Positions 48,177-60,542 of a stretch of 64,000 nt of DNA are shown one piece after another; the first letter of the stretch is position 1; each line of letters starts with the position of its first letter. A program made the position numbers and the translations under genes. The notes beneath the pieces were generated by a model. It did not search any database. It saw only the letters and a program-made list of their open reading frames with translations, and was not told where the DNA came from. Source of the DNA: Calycina herbarum (lineage: Eukaryota; Ascomycota; Leotiomycetes; Helotiales; Pezizellaceae); NCBI GenBank assembly GCA_001414485.1, contig LLEY01000087.1, positions 62,001 through 126,000 of the forward strand, written 5' to 3'.

Positions 48177-48369
48177 CTTTAAGTACTTAGAAGTTCAGTT
48201 ACTATAGCCTTAGTAACCCTCGCTGCTGTTGCTAGCTTAAATACTAGTTAAGTTAACGTTGTAAGAGTATCTAGAAGTACTACTAGAGAAACACCTACTA
48301 GTATATAGTTAGTAAGAAACGACGACAACGTTAGTATACTAGACGTTTCTAAGCTTTATAAGGTTGAAG

Positions 48370-49420
48370 TACTTGAATCTATTAAGGTTAAGATACTAGA
48401 TATATATTATAGGAAGTATAAGAAACTCGACTTATTTCTTCTTTAAATAGATATCTACTTTAACTTTAACTTAGATAAATTCGAAGGTAATTATAACTTA
48501 TAATCTATCTTTACTATCTCCTATCTTAGAGGATTAGTATTAGAATAGGCTTAGCTATATTTAGAAGACTTCTTTAAGAATAAGAATAAAGACGGATTTA
48601 TAGAGATAACTAAGATTATATTTAAATCTTAGAGAGGATTTAAAGTAACTATTAGAAAAGTCTTTAAAGACTTTAATATAATCTAAACTACTATATATAA
48701 GCTTTTAGATTTATACTAAACTAGATTAGTAATAGATTATACTAATAAATTCTAACGTTATAAGACGAAATCGAGATAGGATGTTATTACTCTTATAGAA
48801 CTCTTTTATAGAGGATTAAAGATATATATTTATAAGGAAATAGCTAAATAGAATATATAGTTCTAAACTATTATAGATATAATAGAAGAGGTCGTCTAGT
48901 TAGACAACTGTCTATATAAATTTAGAAAGAGTAACCCTAGATATAGAGAGAAGAGTAAGAGACTAGGAAAGTAGAAGCACGTCTATACTAATAAGTATAG
49001 TAAGAAGGCGAATACTATATAAAAAAGAACTTTTCTAGAGAAAAGTAGACTTTCTTAGAAAGAATATAACTAACGGCGAGACTAGTAACTCTGTTATACT
49101 TATAGTAAACTAGGCTATAAAGTAACTGATTATAGCTAGAAGAAAACGAAATCCTAGAAAGAAAAGAAATAGATTAATACTACTGTTTAAATAGAAGTAG
49201 TATTACTCGATTAAATCGAACTTACGAACGCTAAGCTTAAAGCTAGAGGATATAGTATATAGATCGAATATAATAAAGAAATCGAGTTATAAGTTAGCGA
49301 GGTATAGAATACTAACGATAATAGAGATCTACTTCTTAAAGAATATTATAATATATAGTTAGAAATAGAATATAAACTGCCTCTTTAAGTAGAGTACGAA
49401 TTACTACTATTAACTGATTC
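48370..49420 (+). pseudogene. gag of Gypsy element F
   Basis: Capsid-like frame (LDLFLLQIDIYFNFNLDKF, AQLYLEDFFKNKNKD, FNIIQTTIYKLLDLYQTRL) and a degraded zinc knuckle CYTYSKLGYKVTDY near 49,090. Stops replace Gln. No intact frame. Confidence 0.75.
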
Positions 49421-50795
49421 TTTAGAATTATTAGACTTATCTTCTAGATTAGAAGAAGAGGTTAGAGATATAGGTCCCGAAGTTAGAGAAACTTAGGCCT
49501 TTACTAGAATATTCGAATAAGGAAATCGATAAGTATATATAGACAACTAGAAGCCTAACTTCTAGAACTTATATACTACTTAGAGTATTAAACCTACTCT
49601 TCTAATAACGTATACTATTACTAAGAATAACTCTAATATAATAACTATAGTTAGCCTAGTTATAGATAGAGAAACTATTAAGTTTAAAGAATCTAAATAT
49701 AGTTAGAGATAAATTAAGATATCTAGCTAGTCTACGATAGAGAATATATAGATAGTTATAGACCTTTAGGAGGAAACTAGCTTATAGTAGTAGTAGAGTT
49801 CTAGAGACCTTATAAGATAACTAAAACCTAACTTCTTAGACATGTTACTTAGTAATAAGAAAACGATACTAGAAATAGAAAGCTAGTATACTATAGTTGC
49901 TTTAGTTAGTAATATTAGAGTAATATTCTAAGAACCTAGAACTAGAAGGTAATTTAGTATAATCTTTTAGAAAATAAATAAATATAATATTAAATAAGAA
50001 ACTAAGATAGTATAAAGAGAACTTTACTATTTAATAGTTAGAGAATTATAGTTTATTAAAATAATAAACAAGACTATAGCTAAATAGATACGATATTATC
50101 TAAGTGTTATATCTGACTAGTTTATAGAAAAACGATTTATTAGAACCTTACTAGAACTAGAACGAACTATAGAATATAGATTAATATATAAGATAGCTTC
50201 TATAGATTTAGAGAAAGTAACCTTCTTTTTAAAATCTAGTAAGAGAGACGAGAATAAACGGAGATTTAAAATATACTTTATAAAAAGAGAATTAAACGCT
50301 ACTTCTAGAGAAAATTAGTTAATTGTAACTATAAGAATATAAGAAAAGGAAATCCGAGTTATAATTAACTCTAGAATAACAGGTAATTTCCTTTCTCTAA
50401 TAGCTCTAAAGAAGCTAAACGTCTCGATTAATAGTATAAGGCTATACTACCTAGGAGTAGTTAATAGAATAGACGTTATATACTAGAATAGAATTATTAA
50501 CTAGTAAACTATTCTAATAAAAGTTAATATTAAAGAACACTATTTAGATATATAATTCGATATTATTAAAATAGAGAATAAGAAAGTAATACTTAGTATA
50601 CTATAGATTTAAGAATATAATCTAGATATTAATTAGAAGACTTAGATAGTAATCTTTAGTTAATATAAATATATAGGTTTATATTTTTAACTATAAGACT
50701 AGAACGAGGTTAGTACTACCTCTTCTAATATACTAGGATACCTAGTCTAGAGTCTTTTATAAGTTAGTAGAAAAGCTAATAACGAAATATCTATA

Positions 50796-52655
50796 ACGTG
50801 GTTTATTAGGACCTGGCGCATATCAGGACCTAGCGCACTTTTCCTTGGCATTCAACTTTGAATATTAATAAATTAACTACAACATATTAAATTAACTATA
50901 ACTACTTAGAATCCGAAGAATCAGACATATCTACATCTATTTAACAAGTTCGTGTATTATGACCAGCTTTTCTGTAAGTGCTACAACGCCGTCTAGACGA
51001 TTGCCCCTCCTTCTTATTACCCCCCTCTACACGTAAGTTGCGTCGTACTTGCTTATTAACGTCCTTTTGAGTTAAAAGATCTTGGACATCCTCTACTATA
51101 AGTGCCCCCCCTTGACATACACGAGTCTTTTTGGCTCTACAGCGTTTGCTTAAGGCTTTATTCGCTGCTCGAAGGGTACGTACTTTAGTAGACAACAAGG
51201 TTATCTTATAGGCTATTCGCTCTATACCTTTTGCTAATGCAGTAACTGTCTTAAATAGTGGAGTCGGCGAGCTCCCCTAGTAACAGGCAATCCGTTTCTG
51301 AACAAGAGTCGATTATAAGAGCGCTTTAGTAGGGTTTGAGGGAGTCTAGGAGATCTAAGTGTTGGAATTAGCAGTAGAGGGTCTTAGGGGAGTTAGAGTC
51401 TGTAACCTTACGTCAAGCTTTGAAAGTACTACTTACGGGTTAAAAGGCACTAGGCCAGCTCTACGGAATCCAGCTTAAGCGTTCCGGACTGTTATTGATT
51501 CTTTATATGCTACTATAAAAGCTAAAAAGAACTCTACCTTCGTAATATAGTTGATATAGGCTTTGATAAACGTCTTAATCTACCGACTATATACCCGCTT
51601 TAATATACTAAAGCACCTAACATCAAGTGGTTGGGTTATATAGGATAAGTGAGGAGGTAGTCTAAGAGTTATAATGTTATATACTTTGTAATACTCTTGA
51701 AATTCGGCCGATTCATAACTCTTATGCCTATCTAACACCAGTATTTGATATAGACCCTTTATACGATTAGTAGTATGTTTATCGAAGTGTTTCAGCCATT
51801 CTAGACCTGTCTCGTTGTTTGTCTATCTGTTACTTATCGGTTTAATAACCTAGTCGTATAGGAGGCCGCCGTCTATATACTAATTCGTAAGATGATTCTT
51901 CCCTTAGACGACTAAAAATAGAGGGACATCCCAACCCTCGCTATTGATATAAGCAATTGCTATAGCCTATTCCCGATTGCCTAGCTGAACTGCCTTGCCT
52001 CTGCTACGTCGATCTACACGTGTGATAACTATTGTAGGGCAAATCATACCTATTATAAAGCCCGTTTCGTCGAAGTTATAGAAATCGTAATCTAAAACGC
52101 TGTATTTCGCCCTTATATTTTGTATAAGTCGGAACCATACGCTAATTAGGTTAGGATCTTCGTATAAGGCCCTTTAGAAGTCGTAAACGCGATTAAAACG
52201 CGTCTTTAACCCTGGTTGTCGTTGTATAAATCGATATGCCTAAAGCTTACTAACACGTTTCCCTCTCTACGATTCGAGGATATAATTTGCTATATCTTCT
52301 ATACTAGCTAGCCGGGGTGCAAACCCTCTAGAATCTAAGTCAAGTATGTTCTAAAGAATCACTTCCTCCTCGAGTTAAGTTAATTTGATATTTGCTAGCC
52401 GTCGTTCTAGGAGGGGAAGTTGGCCGTTTATTCTGCGGCGAAGGCTAGTTTCGAGGACTTTGTAGATTTTTATAGCAGCCCGACGACTAAGCTTTTTAGA
52501 TGATCGGATAGCCTCGATAGCTAAGATGATTCGAGCTTCTTAAGTTTGAATTTCTATTAGTGGTTGTTAAGATAACGCGTGTTAAAATAATAAAGTAGGG
52601 AAGATAGGAAAAGTGCGCTAGGTCCTGATATGCGCCAGGTCCTGATAAACCACGT
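50796..52655 (-). mobile_element. Pogo/Fot1-like transposon B, complete length
   Basis: 1860 bp with TIRs starting acgtggttta and containing the motif tcaggacctggcgca repeated at 17-bp period, flanked by TATA both sides (TA TSD) within the pol of F. TIRs are nearly unmutated (the right end keeps tcaggacctgg-type CpA). Probably one of the younger insertions in the nest. Confidence 0.9.
50941..52590 (-). pseudogene. Pogo-like transposase of element B
   Basis: Minus-strand frame close to complete: an RSSKKLSRRAAIKIYKV-type helix-turn-helix, FDRVEEEDL-like middle, YNFDETGFIIGM (first Asp intact), LVLDRHKSYESAEF (second Asp intact), QPLDVRCFSILKR (third Asp intact), and a C-terminal open stretch of 85 codons at 50,941-51,198 ending RRCSTYRKAGHNTRTC. 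Stops (mostly TAG/TAA at Gln) interrupt it several times, but all three catalytic Asp residues survive, making B the least damaged transposase here. Confidence 0.85.
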
Positions 52656-53104
52656 TATAGTATAGAGAATTTATAGAATTGTTTAAAGACTTAGAAGATA
52701 TATAAGCTCTTTTAGAACATTGCTTATAGAATTATAAGATTAAACTAAAAGAGGATTATAATCTTAGAAAGTAGAAGCTTCGACTATATAGTTATAGTAA
52801 TCTAGCCTTACTAGAGAGTTATATATATTAAGGAATAAAGAAAGAATATATTTAAAAATCTAAATTATTTATCTTCTTAAATATACTTATTATTAAGAAA
52901 AAGGATAATCTAAATAGATAAGTATATATTAATTACTAAGAATTAAATAATATAATAATTAAGAACGCTTATCTATTACTAATAAGCTAGTACTTATAAG
53001 ATAAGTTAAGTTAAGTAAAAAAGTTTATAAAATTAGATTAATAAAACGTCTATAGCTTAATTAGAATTAAGATAGGCTATGAATAGAAGATAGCCTTCGT
53101 CTTA

Positions 53105-53568
53105 TATAACGAAACTTAAACGAACTAAACAAAGGTAACTAAGTCTCGAAGGTTAATATATAAGTAAGAAGTATAGATACGCTAGGTTGTTTACTTAGAA
53201 GTAAACTCGTTACTTATATTAAAGATATTAAATAAGATAATAAGATTAATAACTAAAGTTAAGTACGAAGCTTCTATCTAATAGTAGACGTACTAGTCTT
53301 ATATAAAACCTTCGTTCTCTAAGTATATCGCTTTTATTACTTATATCGCTCGCGTTGCTCGCGATTATAGCGATTAGAGCGATATAAGCGATCACGTTAT
53401 ATAACTACACGTGACTTCTAATAGTCTTATAATAGTAAGATTCTAAAACTCTTAAATACCTTTTATATTACTAATTTCCTTCTATATTACCTTCTCTTTC
53501 TAGATGTTATATCTTATTCTATTAAAGCGCTATTTAGACTACTTACTATATAGTAGTAATTCGTAACA
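53105..53568 (-). repeat. 3' (left) LTR of element E
   Basis: 464 bp; plus strand starts tataacgaaact and ends attcgtaaca. Contains an octamer cluster around atcgct/agcgat with dyad symmetry at about 53,333-53,395. Confidence 0.9.
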
Positions 53569-53639
53569 CTATCTCCTTCTTAGACTAGCGTGTCTCTATA
53601 CTTAAGTACGTTCTAAGAAAATATCGTTAAGAGGCTAAT

Positions 53640-54321
53640 AACCTCTCTCGCTTCTATTATATTATTAACACCTCTTCTAAAAAATAGACTTAAATAATAT
53701 AGAACTCTTAATACTCTTTATATCGAATATATAAAGCGTGAAATAATTCCTTATACTTGTTATATTAATATAAAAACCAGCTATTAATACGTCGGTATTA
53801 CTAGAGGTTCAAAGAGTTCTAAATATACTAGGAAAGGCAAATCCTACGATATTAAGAAGCAAAATCGAATACTCTTACTTTTTAAGTAGAAATCTCTTAA
53901 TACTTAGAAGCGACGGTTATAGTAGAAAGAGGAGACAGCTTATAAAGTTTAGAAGAAAGCTATATAAAAGATTCTTCGACTATAGAAATAATAACGCTTC
54001 TTTACTAAGTAGGAATAAGAAATGCTCTATCGTAGTCTTACTAATCTATAAGAGCTTAATAAAGCTAAAGAGAGAGAAAGAGAAGAGAAAGAAAAGAGAG
54101 AGGCAGAGGTCGCCTAGCTAGCAGCCTCTTCTACCTCTAGTAGCTCTACTTTCGTTAAACTATCTCTTAATTCAGCCTTTCTCGAGGCTTTCTCTTCTAA
54201 CTACGAGATATAGGTAATCTTAGGTTTTAGTAGTAGAACTTCTAAAGTTCTACTAGGCAGTAGTTAAGATTACTCTTTAGTTACTAAGTGTTTTCTAAAT
54301 ATAGATAATTTAACTATTTAA
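53640..54321 (+). pseudogene. Extra antisense ORF in Gypsy element E (Cys/coiled-coil protein)
   Basis: Between the 3' LTR and the integrase end, the plus strand, opposite to gag-pol, reads as one frame of about 220 codons broken only by RIP-type stops: PYTCYINIKTSYQYVGITRG, then KILRLQKQQRFFTKQEQE, MLYRSLTNLQELNKAKERER and EEKEKREAEVAQ (strong coiled coil), then Ser-rich SSTSSSSTFVKLS and NYEIQVILGFS. It resembles the C..C-plus-coiled-coil proteins repeatedly met in helotialean transposon-rich DNA. Function unknown; it is not a known Gypsy domain. Confidence 0.6.
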
Positions 54322-54329
54322 TTAAGTAC

Positions 54330-57300
54330 TTAACTTATCTTCTAATAAGTTTATAATTAAGAATCTTTTCAACTTTGTATTTAGTATTTAGGTTTACTAG
54401 TTAAATTTCTATAAGTAGAGCTAGTAGTACCTCTAGTAGTACTAGTTTAAGTAGAGATATATAGAATACTAGATAGATGTTTATTATTTTTAGTAGCGCT
54501 AGTTTATAATTTAAAGGTTCTCTAATACGTTTAATTTTAAATAGTCTAAGTTTTTTATAATCTAGTTTATTACTTAGTCTTTTTATATTAATATTCTTTT
54601 ATACTAAGTAGACTTTATCTCTCTCTTTTAGCGTTAGCTCTTAACTACGTCGTTTATTATAGTAGTATACGTTTATTTTAGCTATAAACTATAAATCCTT
54701 TATAAGTTCCTTATATAGCCTCTTAATTTTCGAGACCTAAATACGAGTAAGCTAGTTATTAATAGTTATAGATAGTAGTTCTTAATATACTATTAATTTA
54801 TATCTAAAGTTAGCGTAGAATAGCGTAATAAGTATTATTTCTATTACTGAACTATTATAGATAAACTATACTAGAGGTAGTAGTTCTACCTAGTTATTTT
54901 ACTAATAGTTTATATAATAATAAAGGTATATTTCTACTACCTAGTTTATACGTTTGTTTCCTCTATTTATCTAAGAGTAAAAAGCTATAGAAAGCTTCCT
55001 TTTTATATCTAATCGTTTTATAAGAGCGATCTAAAATTTAAAGATAAAGAGTTTATCTCTATTAGAGATTATTTCTTCTAGTAGTCTATATCTTAAGACT
55101 ACTTCTTTAAGAAATATAAATACTAATTCCTTAGCTATACTTAACTCTATATATAGTACTAAAATTATATATTTTATAAGTTATTCTATAATAACCAAGA
55201 TCGAGTTATACTTAACTACTATTATTAGATCTTTAGATTTTAGAAGTTTAATAATAAAATCTTAAGATATTAATTTCTAAGATATCTATAGTATTAGAGT
55301 AGTGTTTATCTATCTATAAGAAGTATAGTAGAAAGTCTTATTCCTAGTATAGGTATTATATTCTACTATTACTTCTTTAACTATTATAGATAATCGATTA
55401 ATATAGTAGTACTATTTTATTCTCTAGAGAGTTTAATAAACTCTCTAGTATCTATAAGCTAGTACTAAATAATATTCTTTAATAAATTCTCTTATATATA
55501 AATCTAGAACTTATAATTTTCTATTTTTATATCTTTCTTTATTATTATACTTATTCGTAGTATAGTAAATATTAACGAAATCTCTTTCTTAAACTAGGTT
55601 AGATAGTATATCTTCTTATTTAGCTAACTCTAGCTGATTCTTCTTCTATATCTACTATATCTTTTCTCGCTATAGATTAGTATCTCTTATAGTAGCGATT
55701 TTATAAATTATAGAAGCTAAGTTCTTATTCTTAAGACTTTTTAAGATTATAATCTTCTTATACTCTTTGTTTCTCTCGTACCTAGGTTTCTAGCTAAGAG
55801 TATTAGCTTAAGCGTTTAATATTCTCTTTATATATTAAATAACGATATTAAACTCTTCTAATATCTCTAACTATCTAGCTAACTATCTAGTCGTAAGTTT
55901 CTTAGTTGTTATAAACGTTCTAAGGTTCTTATAGTTAGATAAAACTATAACTTAGTACTTTACTAGCTATAAATAGATTCTCTAGTATTCTAAAGCTAAT
56001 ACTATAGTAAGCAACTCTTTATTAAAGATACTATAGTTTTATTATACTAGGTTAAATATTTTAGAATAATATATAATAGATATAAGTTTCTCTTTATTAT
56101 TTAGTTATAAGTGAATTATACCTACTACTATATCTAAGACATCTATCTCGATTATACTAGGTTTATCTATATCGAAATCGTATAAAATAGGTTTTTCTAT
56201 AAACCTTACTTTAATTCTCTAAAAAGCGTTCTTAGCTTATTTATTCTAAATAAACTTAATAGCCTTTTTAACTAGTACTAATATTAGTTTAGTAATCTTT
56301 ATATAGTCTTAGATAAACAGATAGTAGAAGTTTATAAATCTAAGAAAGAACTATATATCTTTTATATTCTCTAGTAACTTCTAGTTTAAGATGTCTTAGA
56401 TCTTTACTAGATCTATTTCTATTTTCTCTAAGCTAAATACCTATTCTAGGAAAAGTGTTTAAGTTACTTTAAACTCGTATTTTAAGAGTTTTAATTAAGA
56501 GTTTACTTTTATAAGTTATTATAAAACTTCTTTAATATATCTCTTATATTCTTCTTCTTTTTCTAAGAAGATTAAGATATTATCTAGGTAATAGATTACT
56601 ATTACTCTTAGAAGATCTCTTAAAATATTATTATTTTATTTCTAATATATAGCTAGTATATTATATAGTCTAAATAGTATAACTATATATTTATAAAGAC
56701 CTAATAGTAAGGTAAATACTATCTTTTATTCGTCTCTAACTTTTATTTATATAAGTCTATAAACGTTTTATTAATCTAGTTTTATAAATTATACTACTTT
56801 ACCTAACTTCTTCTATAAGTATTAGCTAGGTAATAGCAGATAAGCGTTCTTAACTCTAGTATAATTTACTTCTTAGTAATTAATATATACTCTTCTCTTT
56901 AAGTTCTCTTTCTTCTTAATAATAAGTATATTTAAGGTAATTAGTAACTTAGATTTCCTAATATATCTCTTTTTAATACTATCTCTTATATAACTTTCTA
57001 TTCTTTATAGGCTTTTCTAGTTATATAACCGAAGCTTCTACTTTAAGAGGTAATAACTCTCTTTTAATTTAATCTTATAATCTTATAAGCAATGTTCTAG
57101 TAAGGCTTATAAGTCTTCTAGGTTTTTAAACAAAGCCTTAAATTCTCTATACTATATAGGTATTTCGTTATCAGCTAGCTTACTAATCTATAGAGGACCC
57201 TAGATAAGGTGTTCTAGCGTCTTAGAAGAGGTAGCGCTAACCTCGTTCTAGCCTTATAGTTATAATTATAAACCTATGTAATTATATTAGCTAAAGGTTA

Positions 57301-59900
57301 TTTTTTAAACCTTCTAGTTAATATCTAGATTATATTCTTTAATCTATAGTATACTAGGTATTACTTCCTTACTTCCTATTTTAATAATATTAAATTATAT
57401 ATCTAAATAATATCTTTTAATATTAATTTTTACTAGAATAGTCTACTAATTAATAACTCTATTCTAGTATACAACGTCTATTCTATTAACTACTCTTAGG
57501 TAGTATAGCTTTATACCTTTAATTAAGACGTTTAGCTTCTTTAAAGCTAATAGAGAAATAAAGTTGTCTATTACTTCTAAGTCTATTATAACTTATAACT
57601 CTTTTCCTTATATTTTCGTAGTTACTACTAACTATCTTTCTTCTAAAGTAGTGTCTAATTTTACTTTAATATATTAGACTTCGAAGAATCGATTTTCTTA
57701 GTTATATTTTCGTTCTTTCTTACTCTTATACTATAGAAAGAATTTCACTCTTTCCTAGTTAGTATATACTACCTCGTATACTAGCTAGTATTCTATAATT
57801 TCTATAGTCTTAGGAGTCCTTCTTATAAATCGTTTTAGTAAGTTTCTATATCTATATTAGACCTATCTATAACTAGTCTCCTTAATAGTTTCTATAGACT
57901 ATAGTTCTTCTTTATATAGATAATCTAAAGTAGTCTCTAGTATACTTATCTCTAGTTTAATATAATAAACCTTAAATCTTCTTTTACTATTATCTTCTTT
58001 TAAAGAGCTTAAGAAGAATATTACCTTTTTATTATTAGAAAAGGCTATCTTATATATTAGACTATCTTCTACAGTTCTCTTAGGTTCTAGAAGAGTTCTA
58101 ATAAAACATTTCTCTATTAACTAGTCTAATATAGTATATAGTTTATATCGAACCTATTTAATAGTTATTTCTTATAAGGTTTTAGTAGTCTATTATTTAC
58201 CTTTTTTTAGTTAGTAAAATTCCTAGATTAGAGTAGTCTAGGGGTTTACTTAAATAACCTTGAATATTTACTAATCTTCTAATCTCTTAAATAATATTAC
58301 TATTCCCTTCTCTACTCTTAATACCTAATATCTCTTATTAATTTCTAACTTATAGTCTTAACTAGGTAGATAGGTAGTAATATCTAACTTTAGATATCTA
58401 TTATACTTATTAAAACCTGTCTAGGTAATACTACTACTATTTAGTAATATTATTCTTTAGACTAGTAACTGTCTATAAGTCTCTCTTCTCTAGGTAGTTG
58501 TTTAGTACTACTTATTCTAGTCTAGGTTCTTTAAATTCAGTAGTTTCTCTTCTAGTAATAAGGCTAACTATTATTACTCGATTCTATTTATTCTAAATAA
58601 TCGTATAAGTAGTTAAAACTATAGAGTTAATTCTCTAAGTAGAATATAAGCTCTAAAAATCAGGTTTCTAGTTTTCTATATATATCTATCTATTCTCTCT
58701 CTTAAAAGTTCTAATAAATACCTATATCTTATCTTATTTAGGCTTATATATTCTTAGATCTACCTCTAATAAGTTAGATACTAATTCTAATAACTCTAAT
58801 AAACTTATTAATAGTAGCGATTCGTACTCTACTTAAAGAGGCACTTTATAATCTATCTCTAACTATATATTATAATATTTCTTAAGTAGCGGATCTCTAT
58901 TATTATTAGTATTCTAAACTCTACTAGTTTATAATTTAATTCCTTCGTTTAGCTATATATATATAGCGTCTACTATTATATTTATAGCGTCTGTTTTAAT
59001 CTATATACTATATTCTCTAGTCTTAAGTTCCTTATTTATAAGTTTAATTTTATTAAGTAAGGCTACTTCTTTTTAAACTATAGTATTAATATAACCTTTC
59101 TCTTTAGAGTCTTTCTTCTTACTATACTTATTTACTCTATAACTAGAGAAGCTATAGTTATAATATAAGTTCTACTTACGTTAACGATTTCGCTCTTTCT
59201 AAGAAAGTCCTTGTTTCTTTAGAAAGGTTTTCTTTTATATAGCGTTCGCTTTCTTACTATACTTAGAATAGAAGTATTTCTACTTTCTTAATCTTTTACT
59301 CTTTTTTCTATATCTAGGGTTACTCTTTCTAAATTCGTATAGGTAGTTATCTAACTAGATAACCTTTTTAATTATATCTATAATAGTTAAAAACTATATA
59401 TTCTATTTAGCTATTTCCTTTTAAATATATATTTTTAATCCTCTATAAAAGAGTTCTATAAGAGTAATAGTATTCTATTCTAATTTCGTTCTATAACGTT
59501 AGAATTTATTAGTATAATCTATTACTAATCTAGTTTAGTATAAGTCTAAAAGCTTATATATAGTAGTTTAGATAGCGTCGAAGTCTCTAAAGACTTTTCT
59601 AATAGTTACTTTAAATCCTCTTTAAGATTTAAATATAATCTTAGTTAATTCTATCTTTCTATCTTTATTCTTATTTTTAAAGAAATCTTTAAGATATAGC
59701 TAAGCCTATTCTAATACTAATCCTCTTAAGTAGAAGATAGTAAAGATAGTTTACGAATTATAATTACCTTTGAATTTATTAGAATTAAAGTTAAAGTAGA
59801 TATTTATTTAAAGAAGAAATAAGTCGAGTTTCTTATACTTCTTATAATATATATCTAGTATCTTAACTTTGATAGACTTAAGTACTTCGACTTTATAGAG
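54330..59900 (-). pseudogene. gag-pol of Gypsy element E, RIP-mutated
   Basis: From the right: gag with a degraded zinc knuckle near 59,100-59,170 (YYNYSFSSYRVNKY), protease, RT with YYLDNILIFLEKEEEYK at about 56,545-56,600, RNase H near 56,000, integrase toward 54,400. The order and sequence correspond to element F. Stops at Gln codons throughout; YLDD has become YLDN. Confidence 0.82.
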
Positions 59901-60078
59901 CTCGGGGGCGTCTAGTATACTAATATTATCGTCGTTCCTAGGTAACTATATACTAGTAGGTGTTCTTCTAGTAGTACTTCTAGATATTCCTATAACGTTA
60001 ACTCGACTAGTATTTAAGCTAGCAACGGCGGGGGTTACTAGAGCTATAGTAACTAAACTTCTAAATAGGTACTTAAAG

Positions 60079-60542
60079 TATAATAAAACTTAAATAAACT
60101 AAATAAAGATAACTAAGTCTTAAAGATTAGTATATAAGTAAGAAGTATAGATATACTAGGTTATTTACTTAGAAGTAAACTTATTACTTATATTAAAGAT
60201 ATTAAATAAGATAATAAGATTAATAACTAAAGTTAAGTACAAAGCTTCTATCTAATAGTAGACGTGTTAGTCTTATATAGAACCTTCGTTCTCTAAGTAT
60301 ATCGCTTTTATCGCTTATATCGCTTACGTCGCTCGCGATTATAGCGATTAGAGCGATATAAGCGATCACGTTATATAACCACACGTGACTTCTAGCAGTC
60401 TTATAATAGTAAGATTCTGAAACTCTTAAATACCTTTCGTATTACTGATTTTCTCTTATATTACCTTCTCTTCCTAGATATCGTATCTTATCTTATTAGA
60501 ACGCTGTCTAGACTACTTACTACGTAGCCGTGATTCGTAATA
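60079..60542 (-). repeat. 5' (right) LTR of element E
   Basis: 464 bp; plus strand starts tataataaaact and ends gtgattcgtaata. Same octamer cluster as in the left LTR at about 60,299-60,365. Differences between LTRs are C/T and G/A. Confidence 0.9.

Larger units (their letters stand above)
53105..60542 (-). mobile_element. Ty3/Gypsy element E, complete, inserted antiparallel in its relative F
   Basis: 7438 bp with two 464-bp LTRs (53,105-53,568 and 60,079-60,542) and the 5-bp TSD tctta (53,100-53,104 and 60,543-60,547). gag-pol is on the minus strand, F on the plus strand, so the two relatives form a multi-kilobase inverted pair. The polypurine tract (reverse complement of ctatctccttcttag) follows the left LTR. 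An additional frame on the plus strand lies near the 3' LTR. All frames carry RIP stops. Confidence 0.92.
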
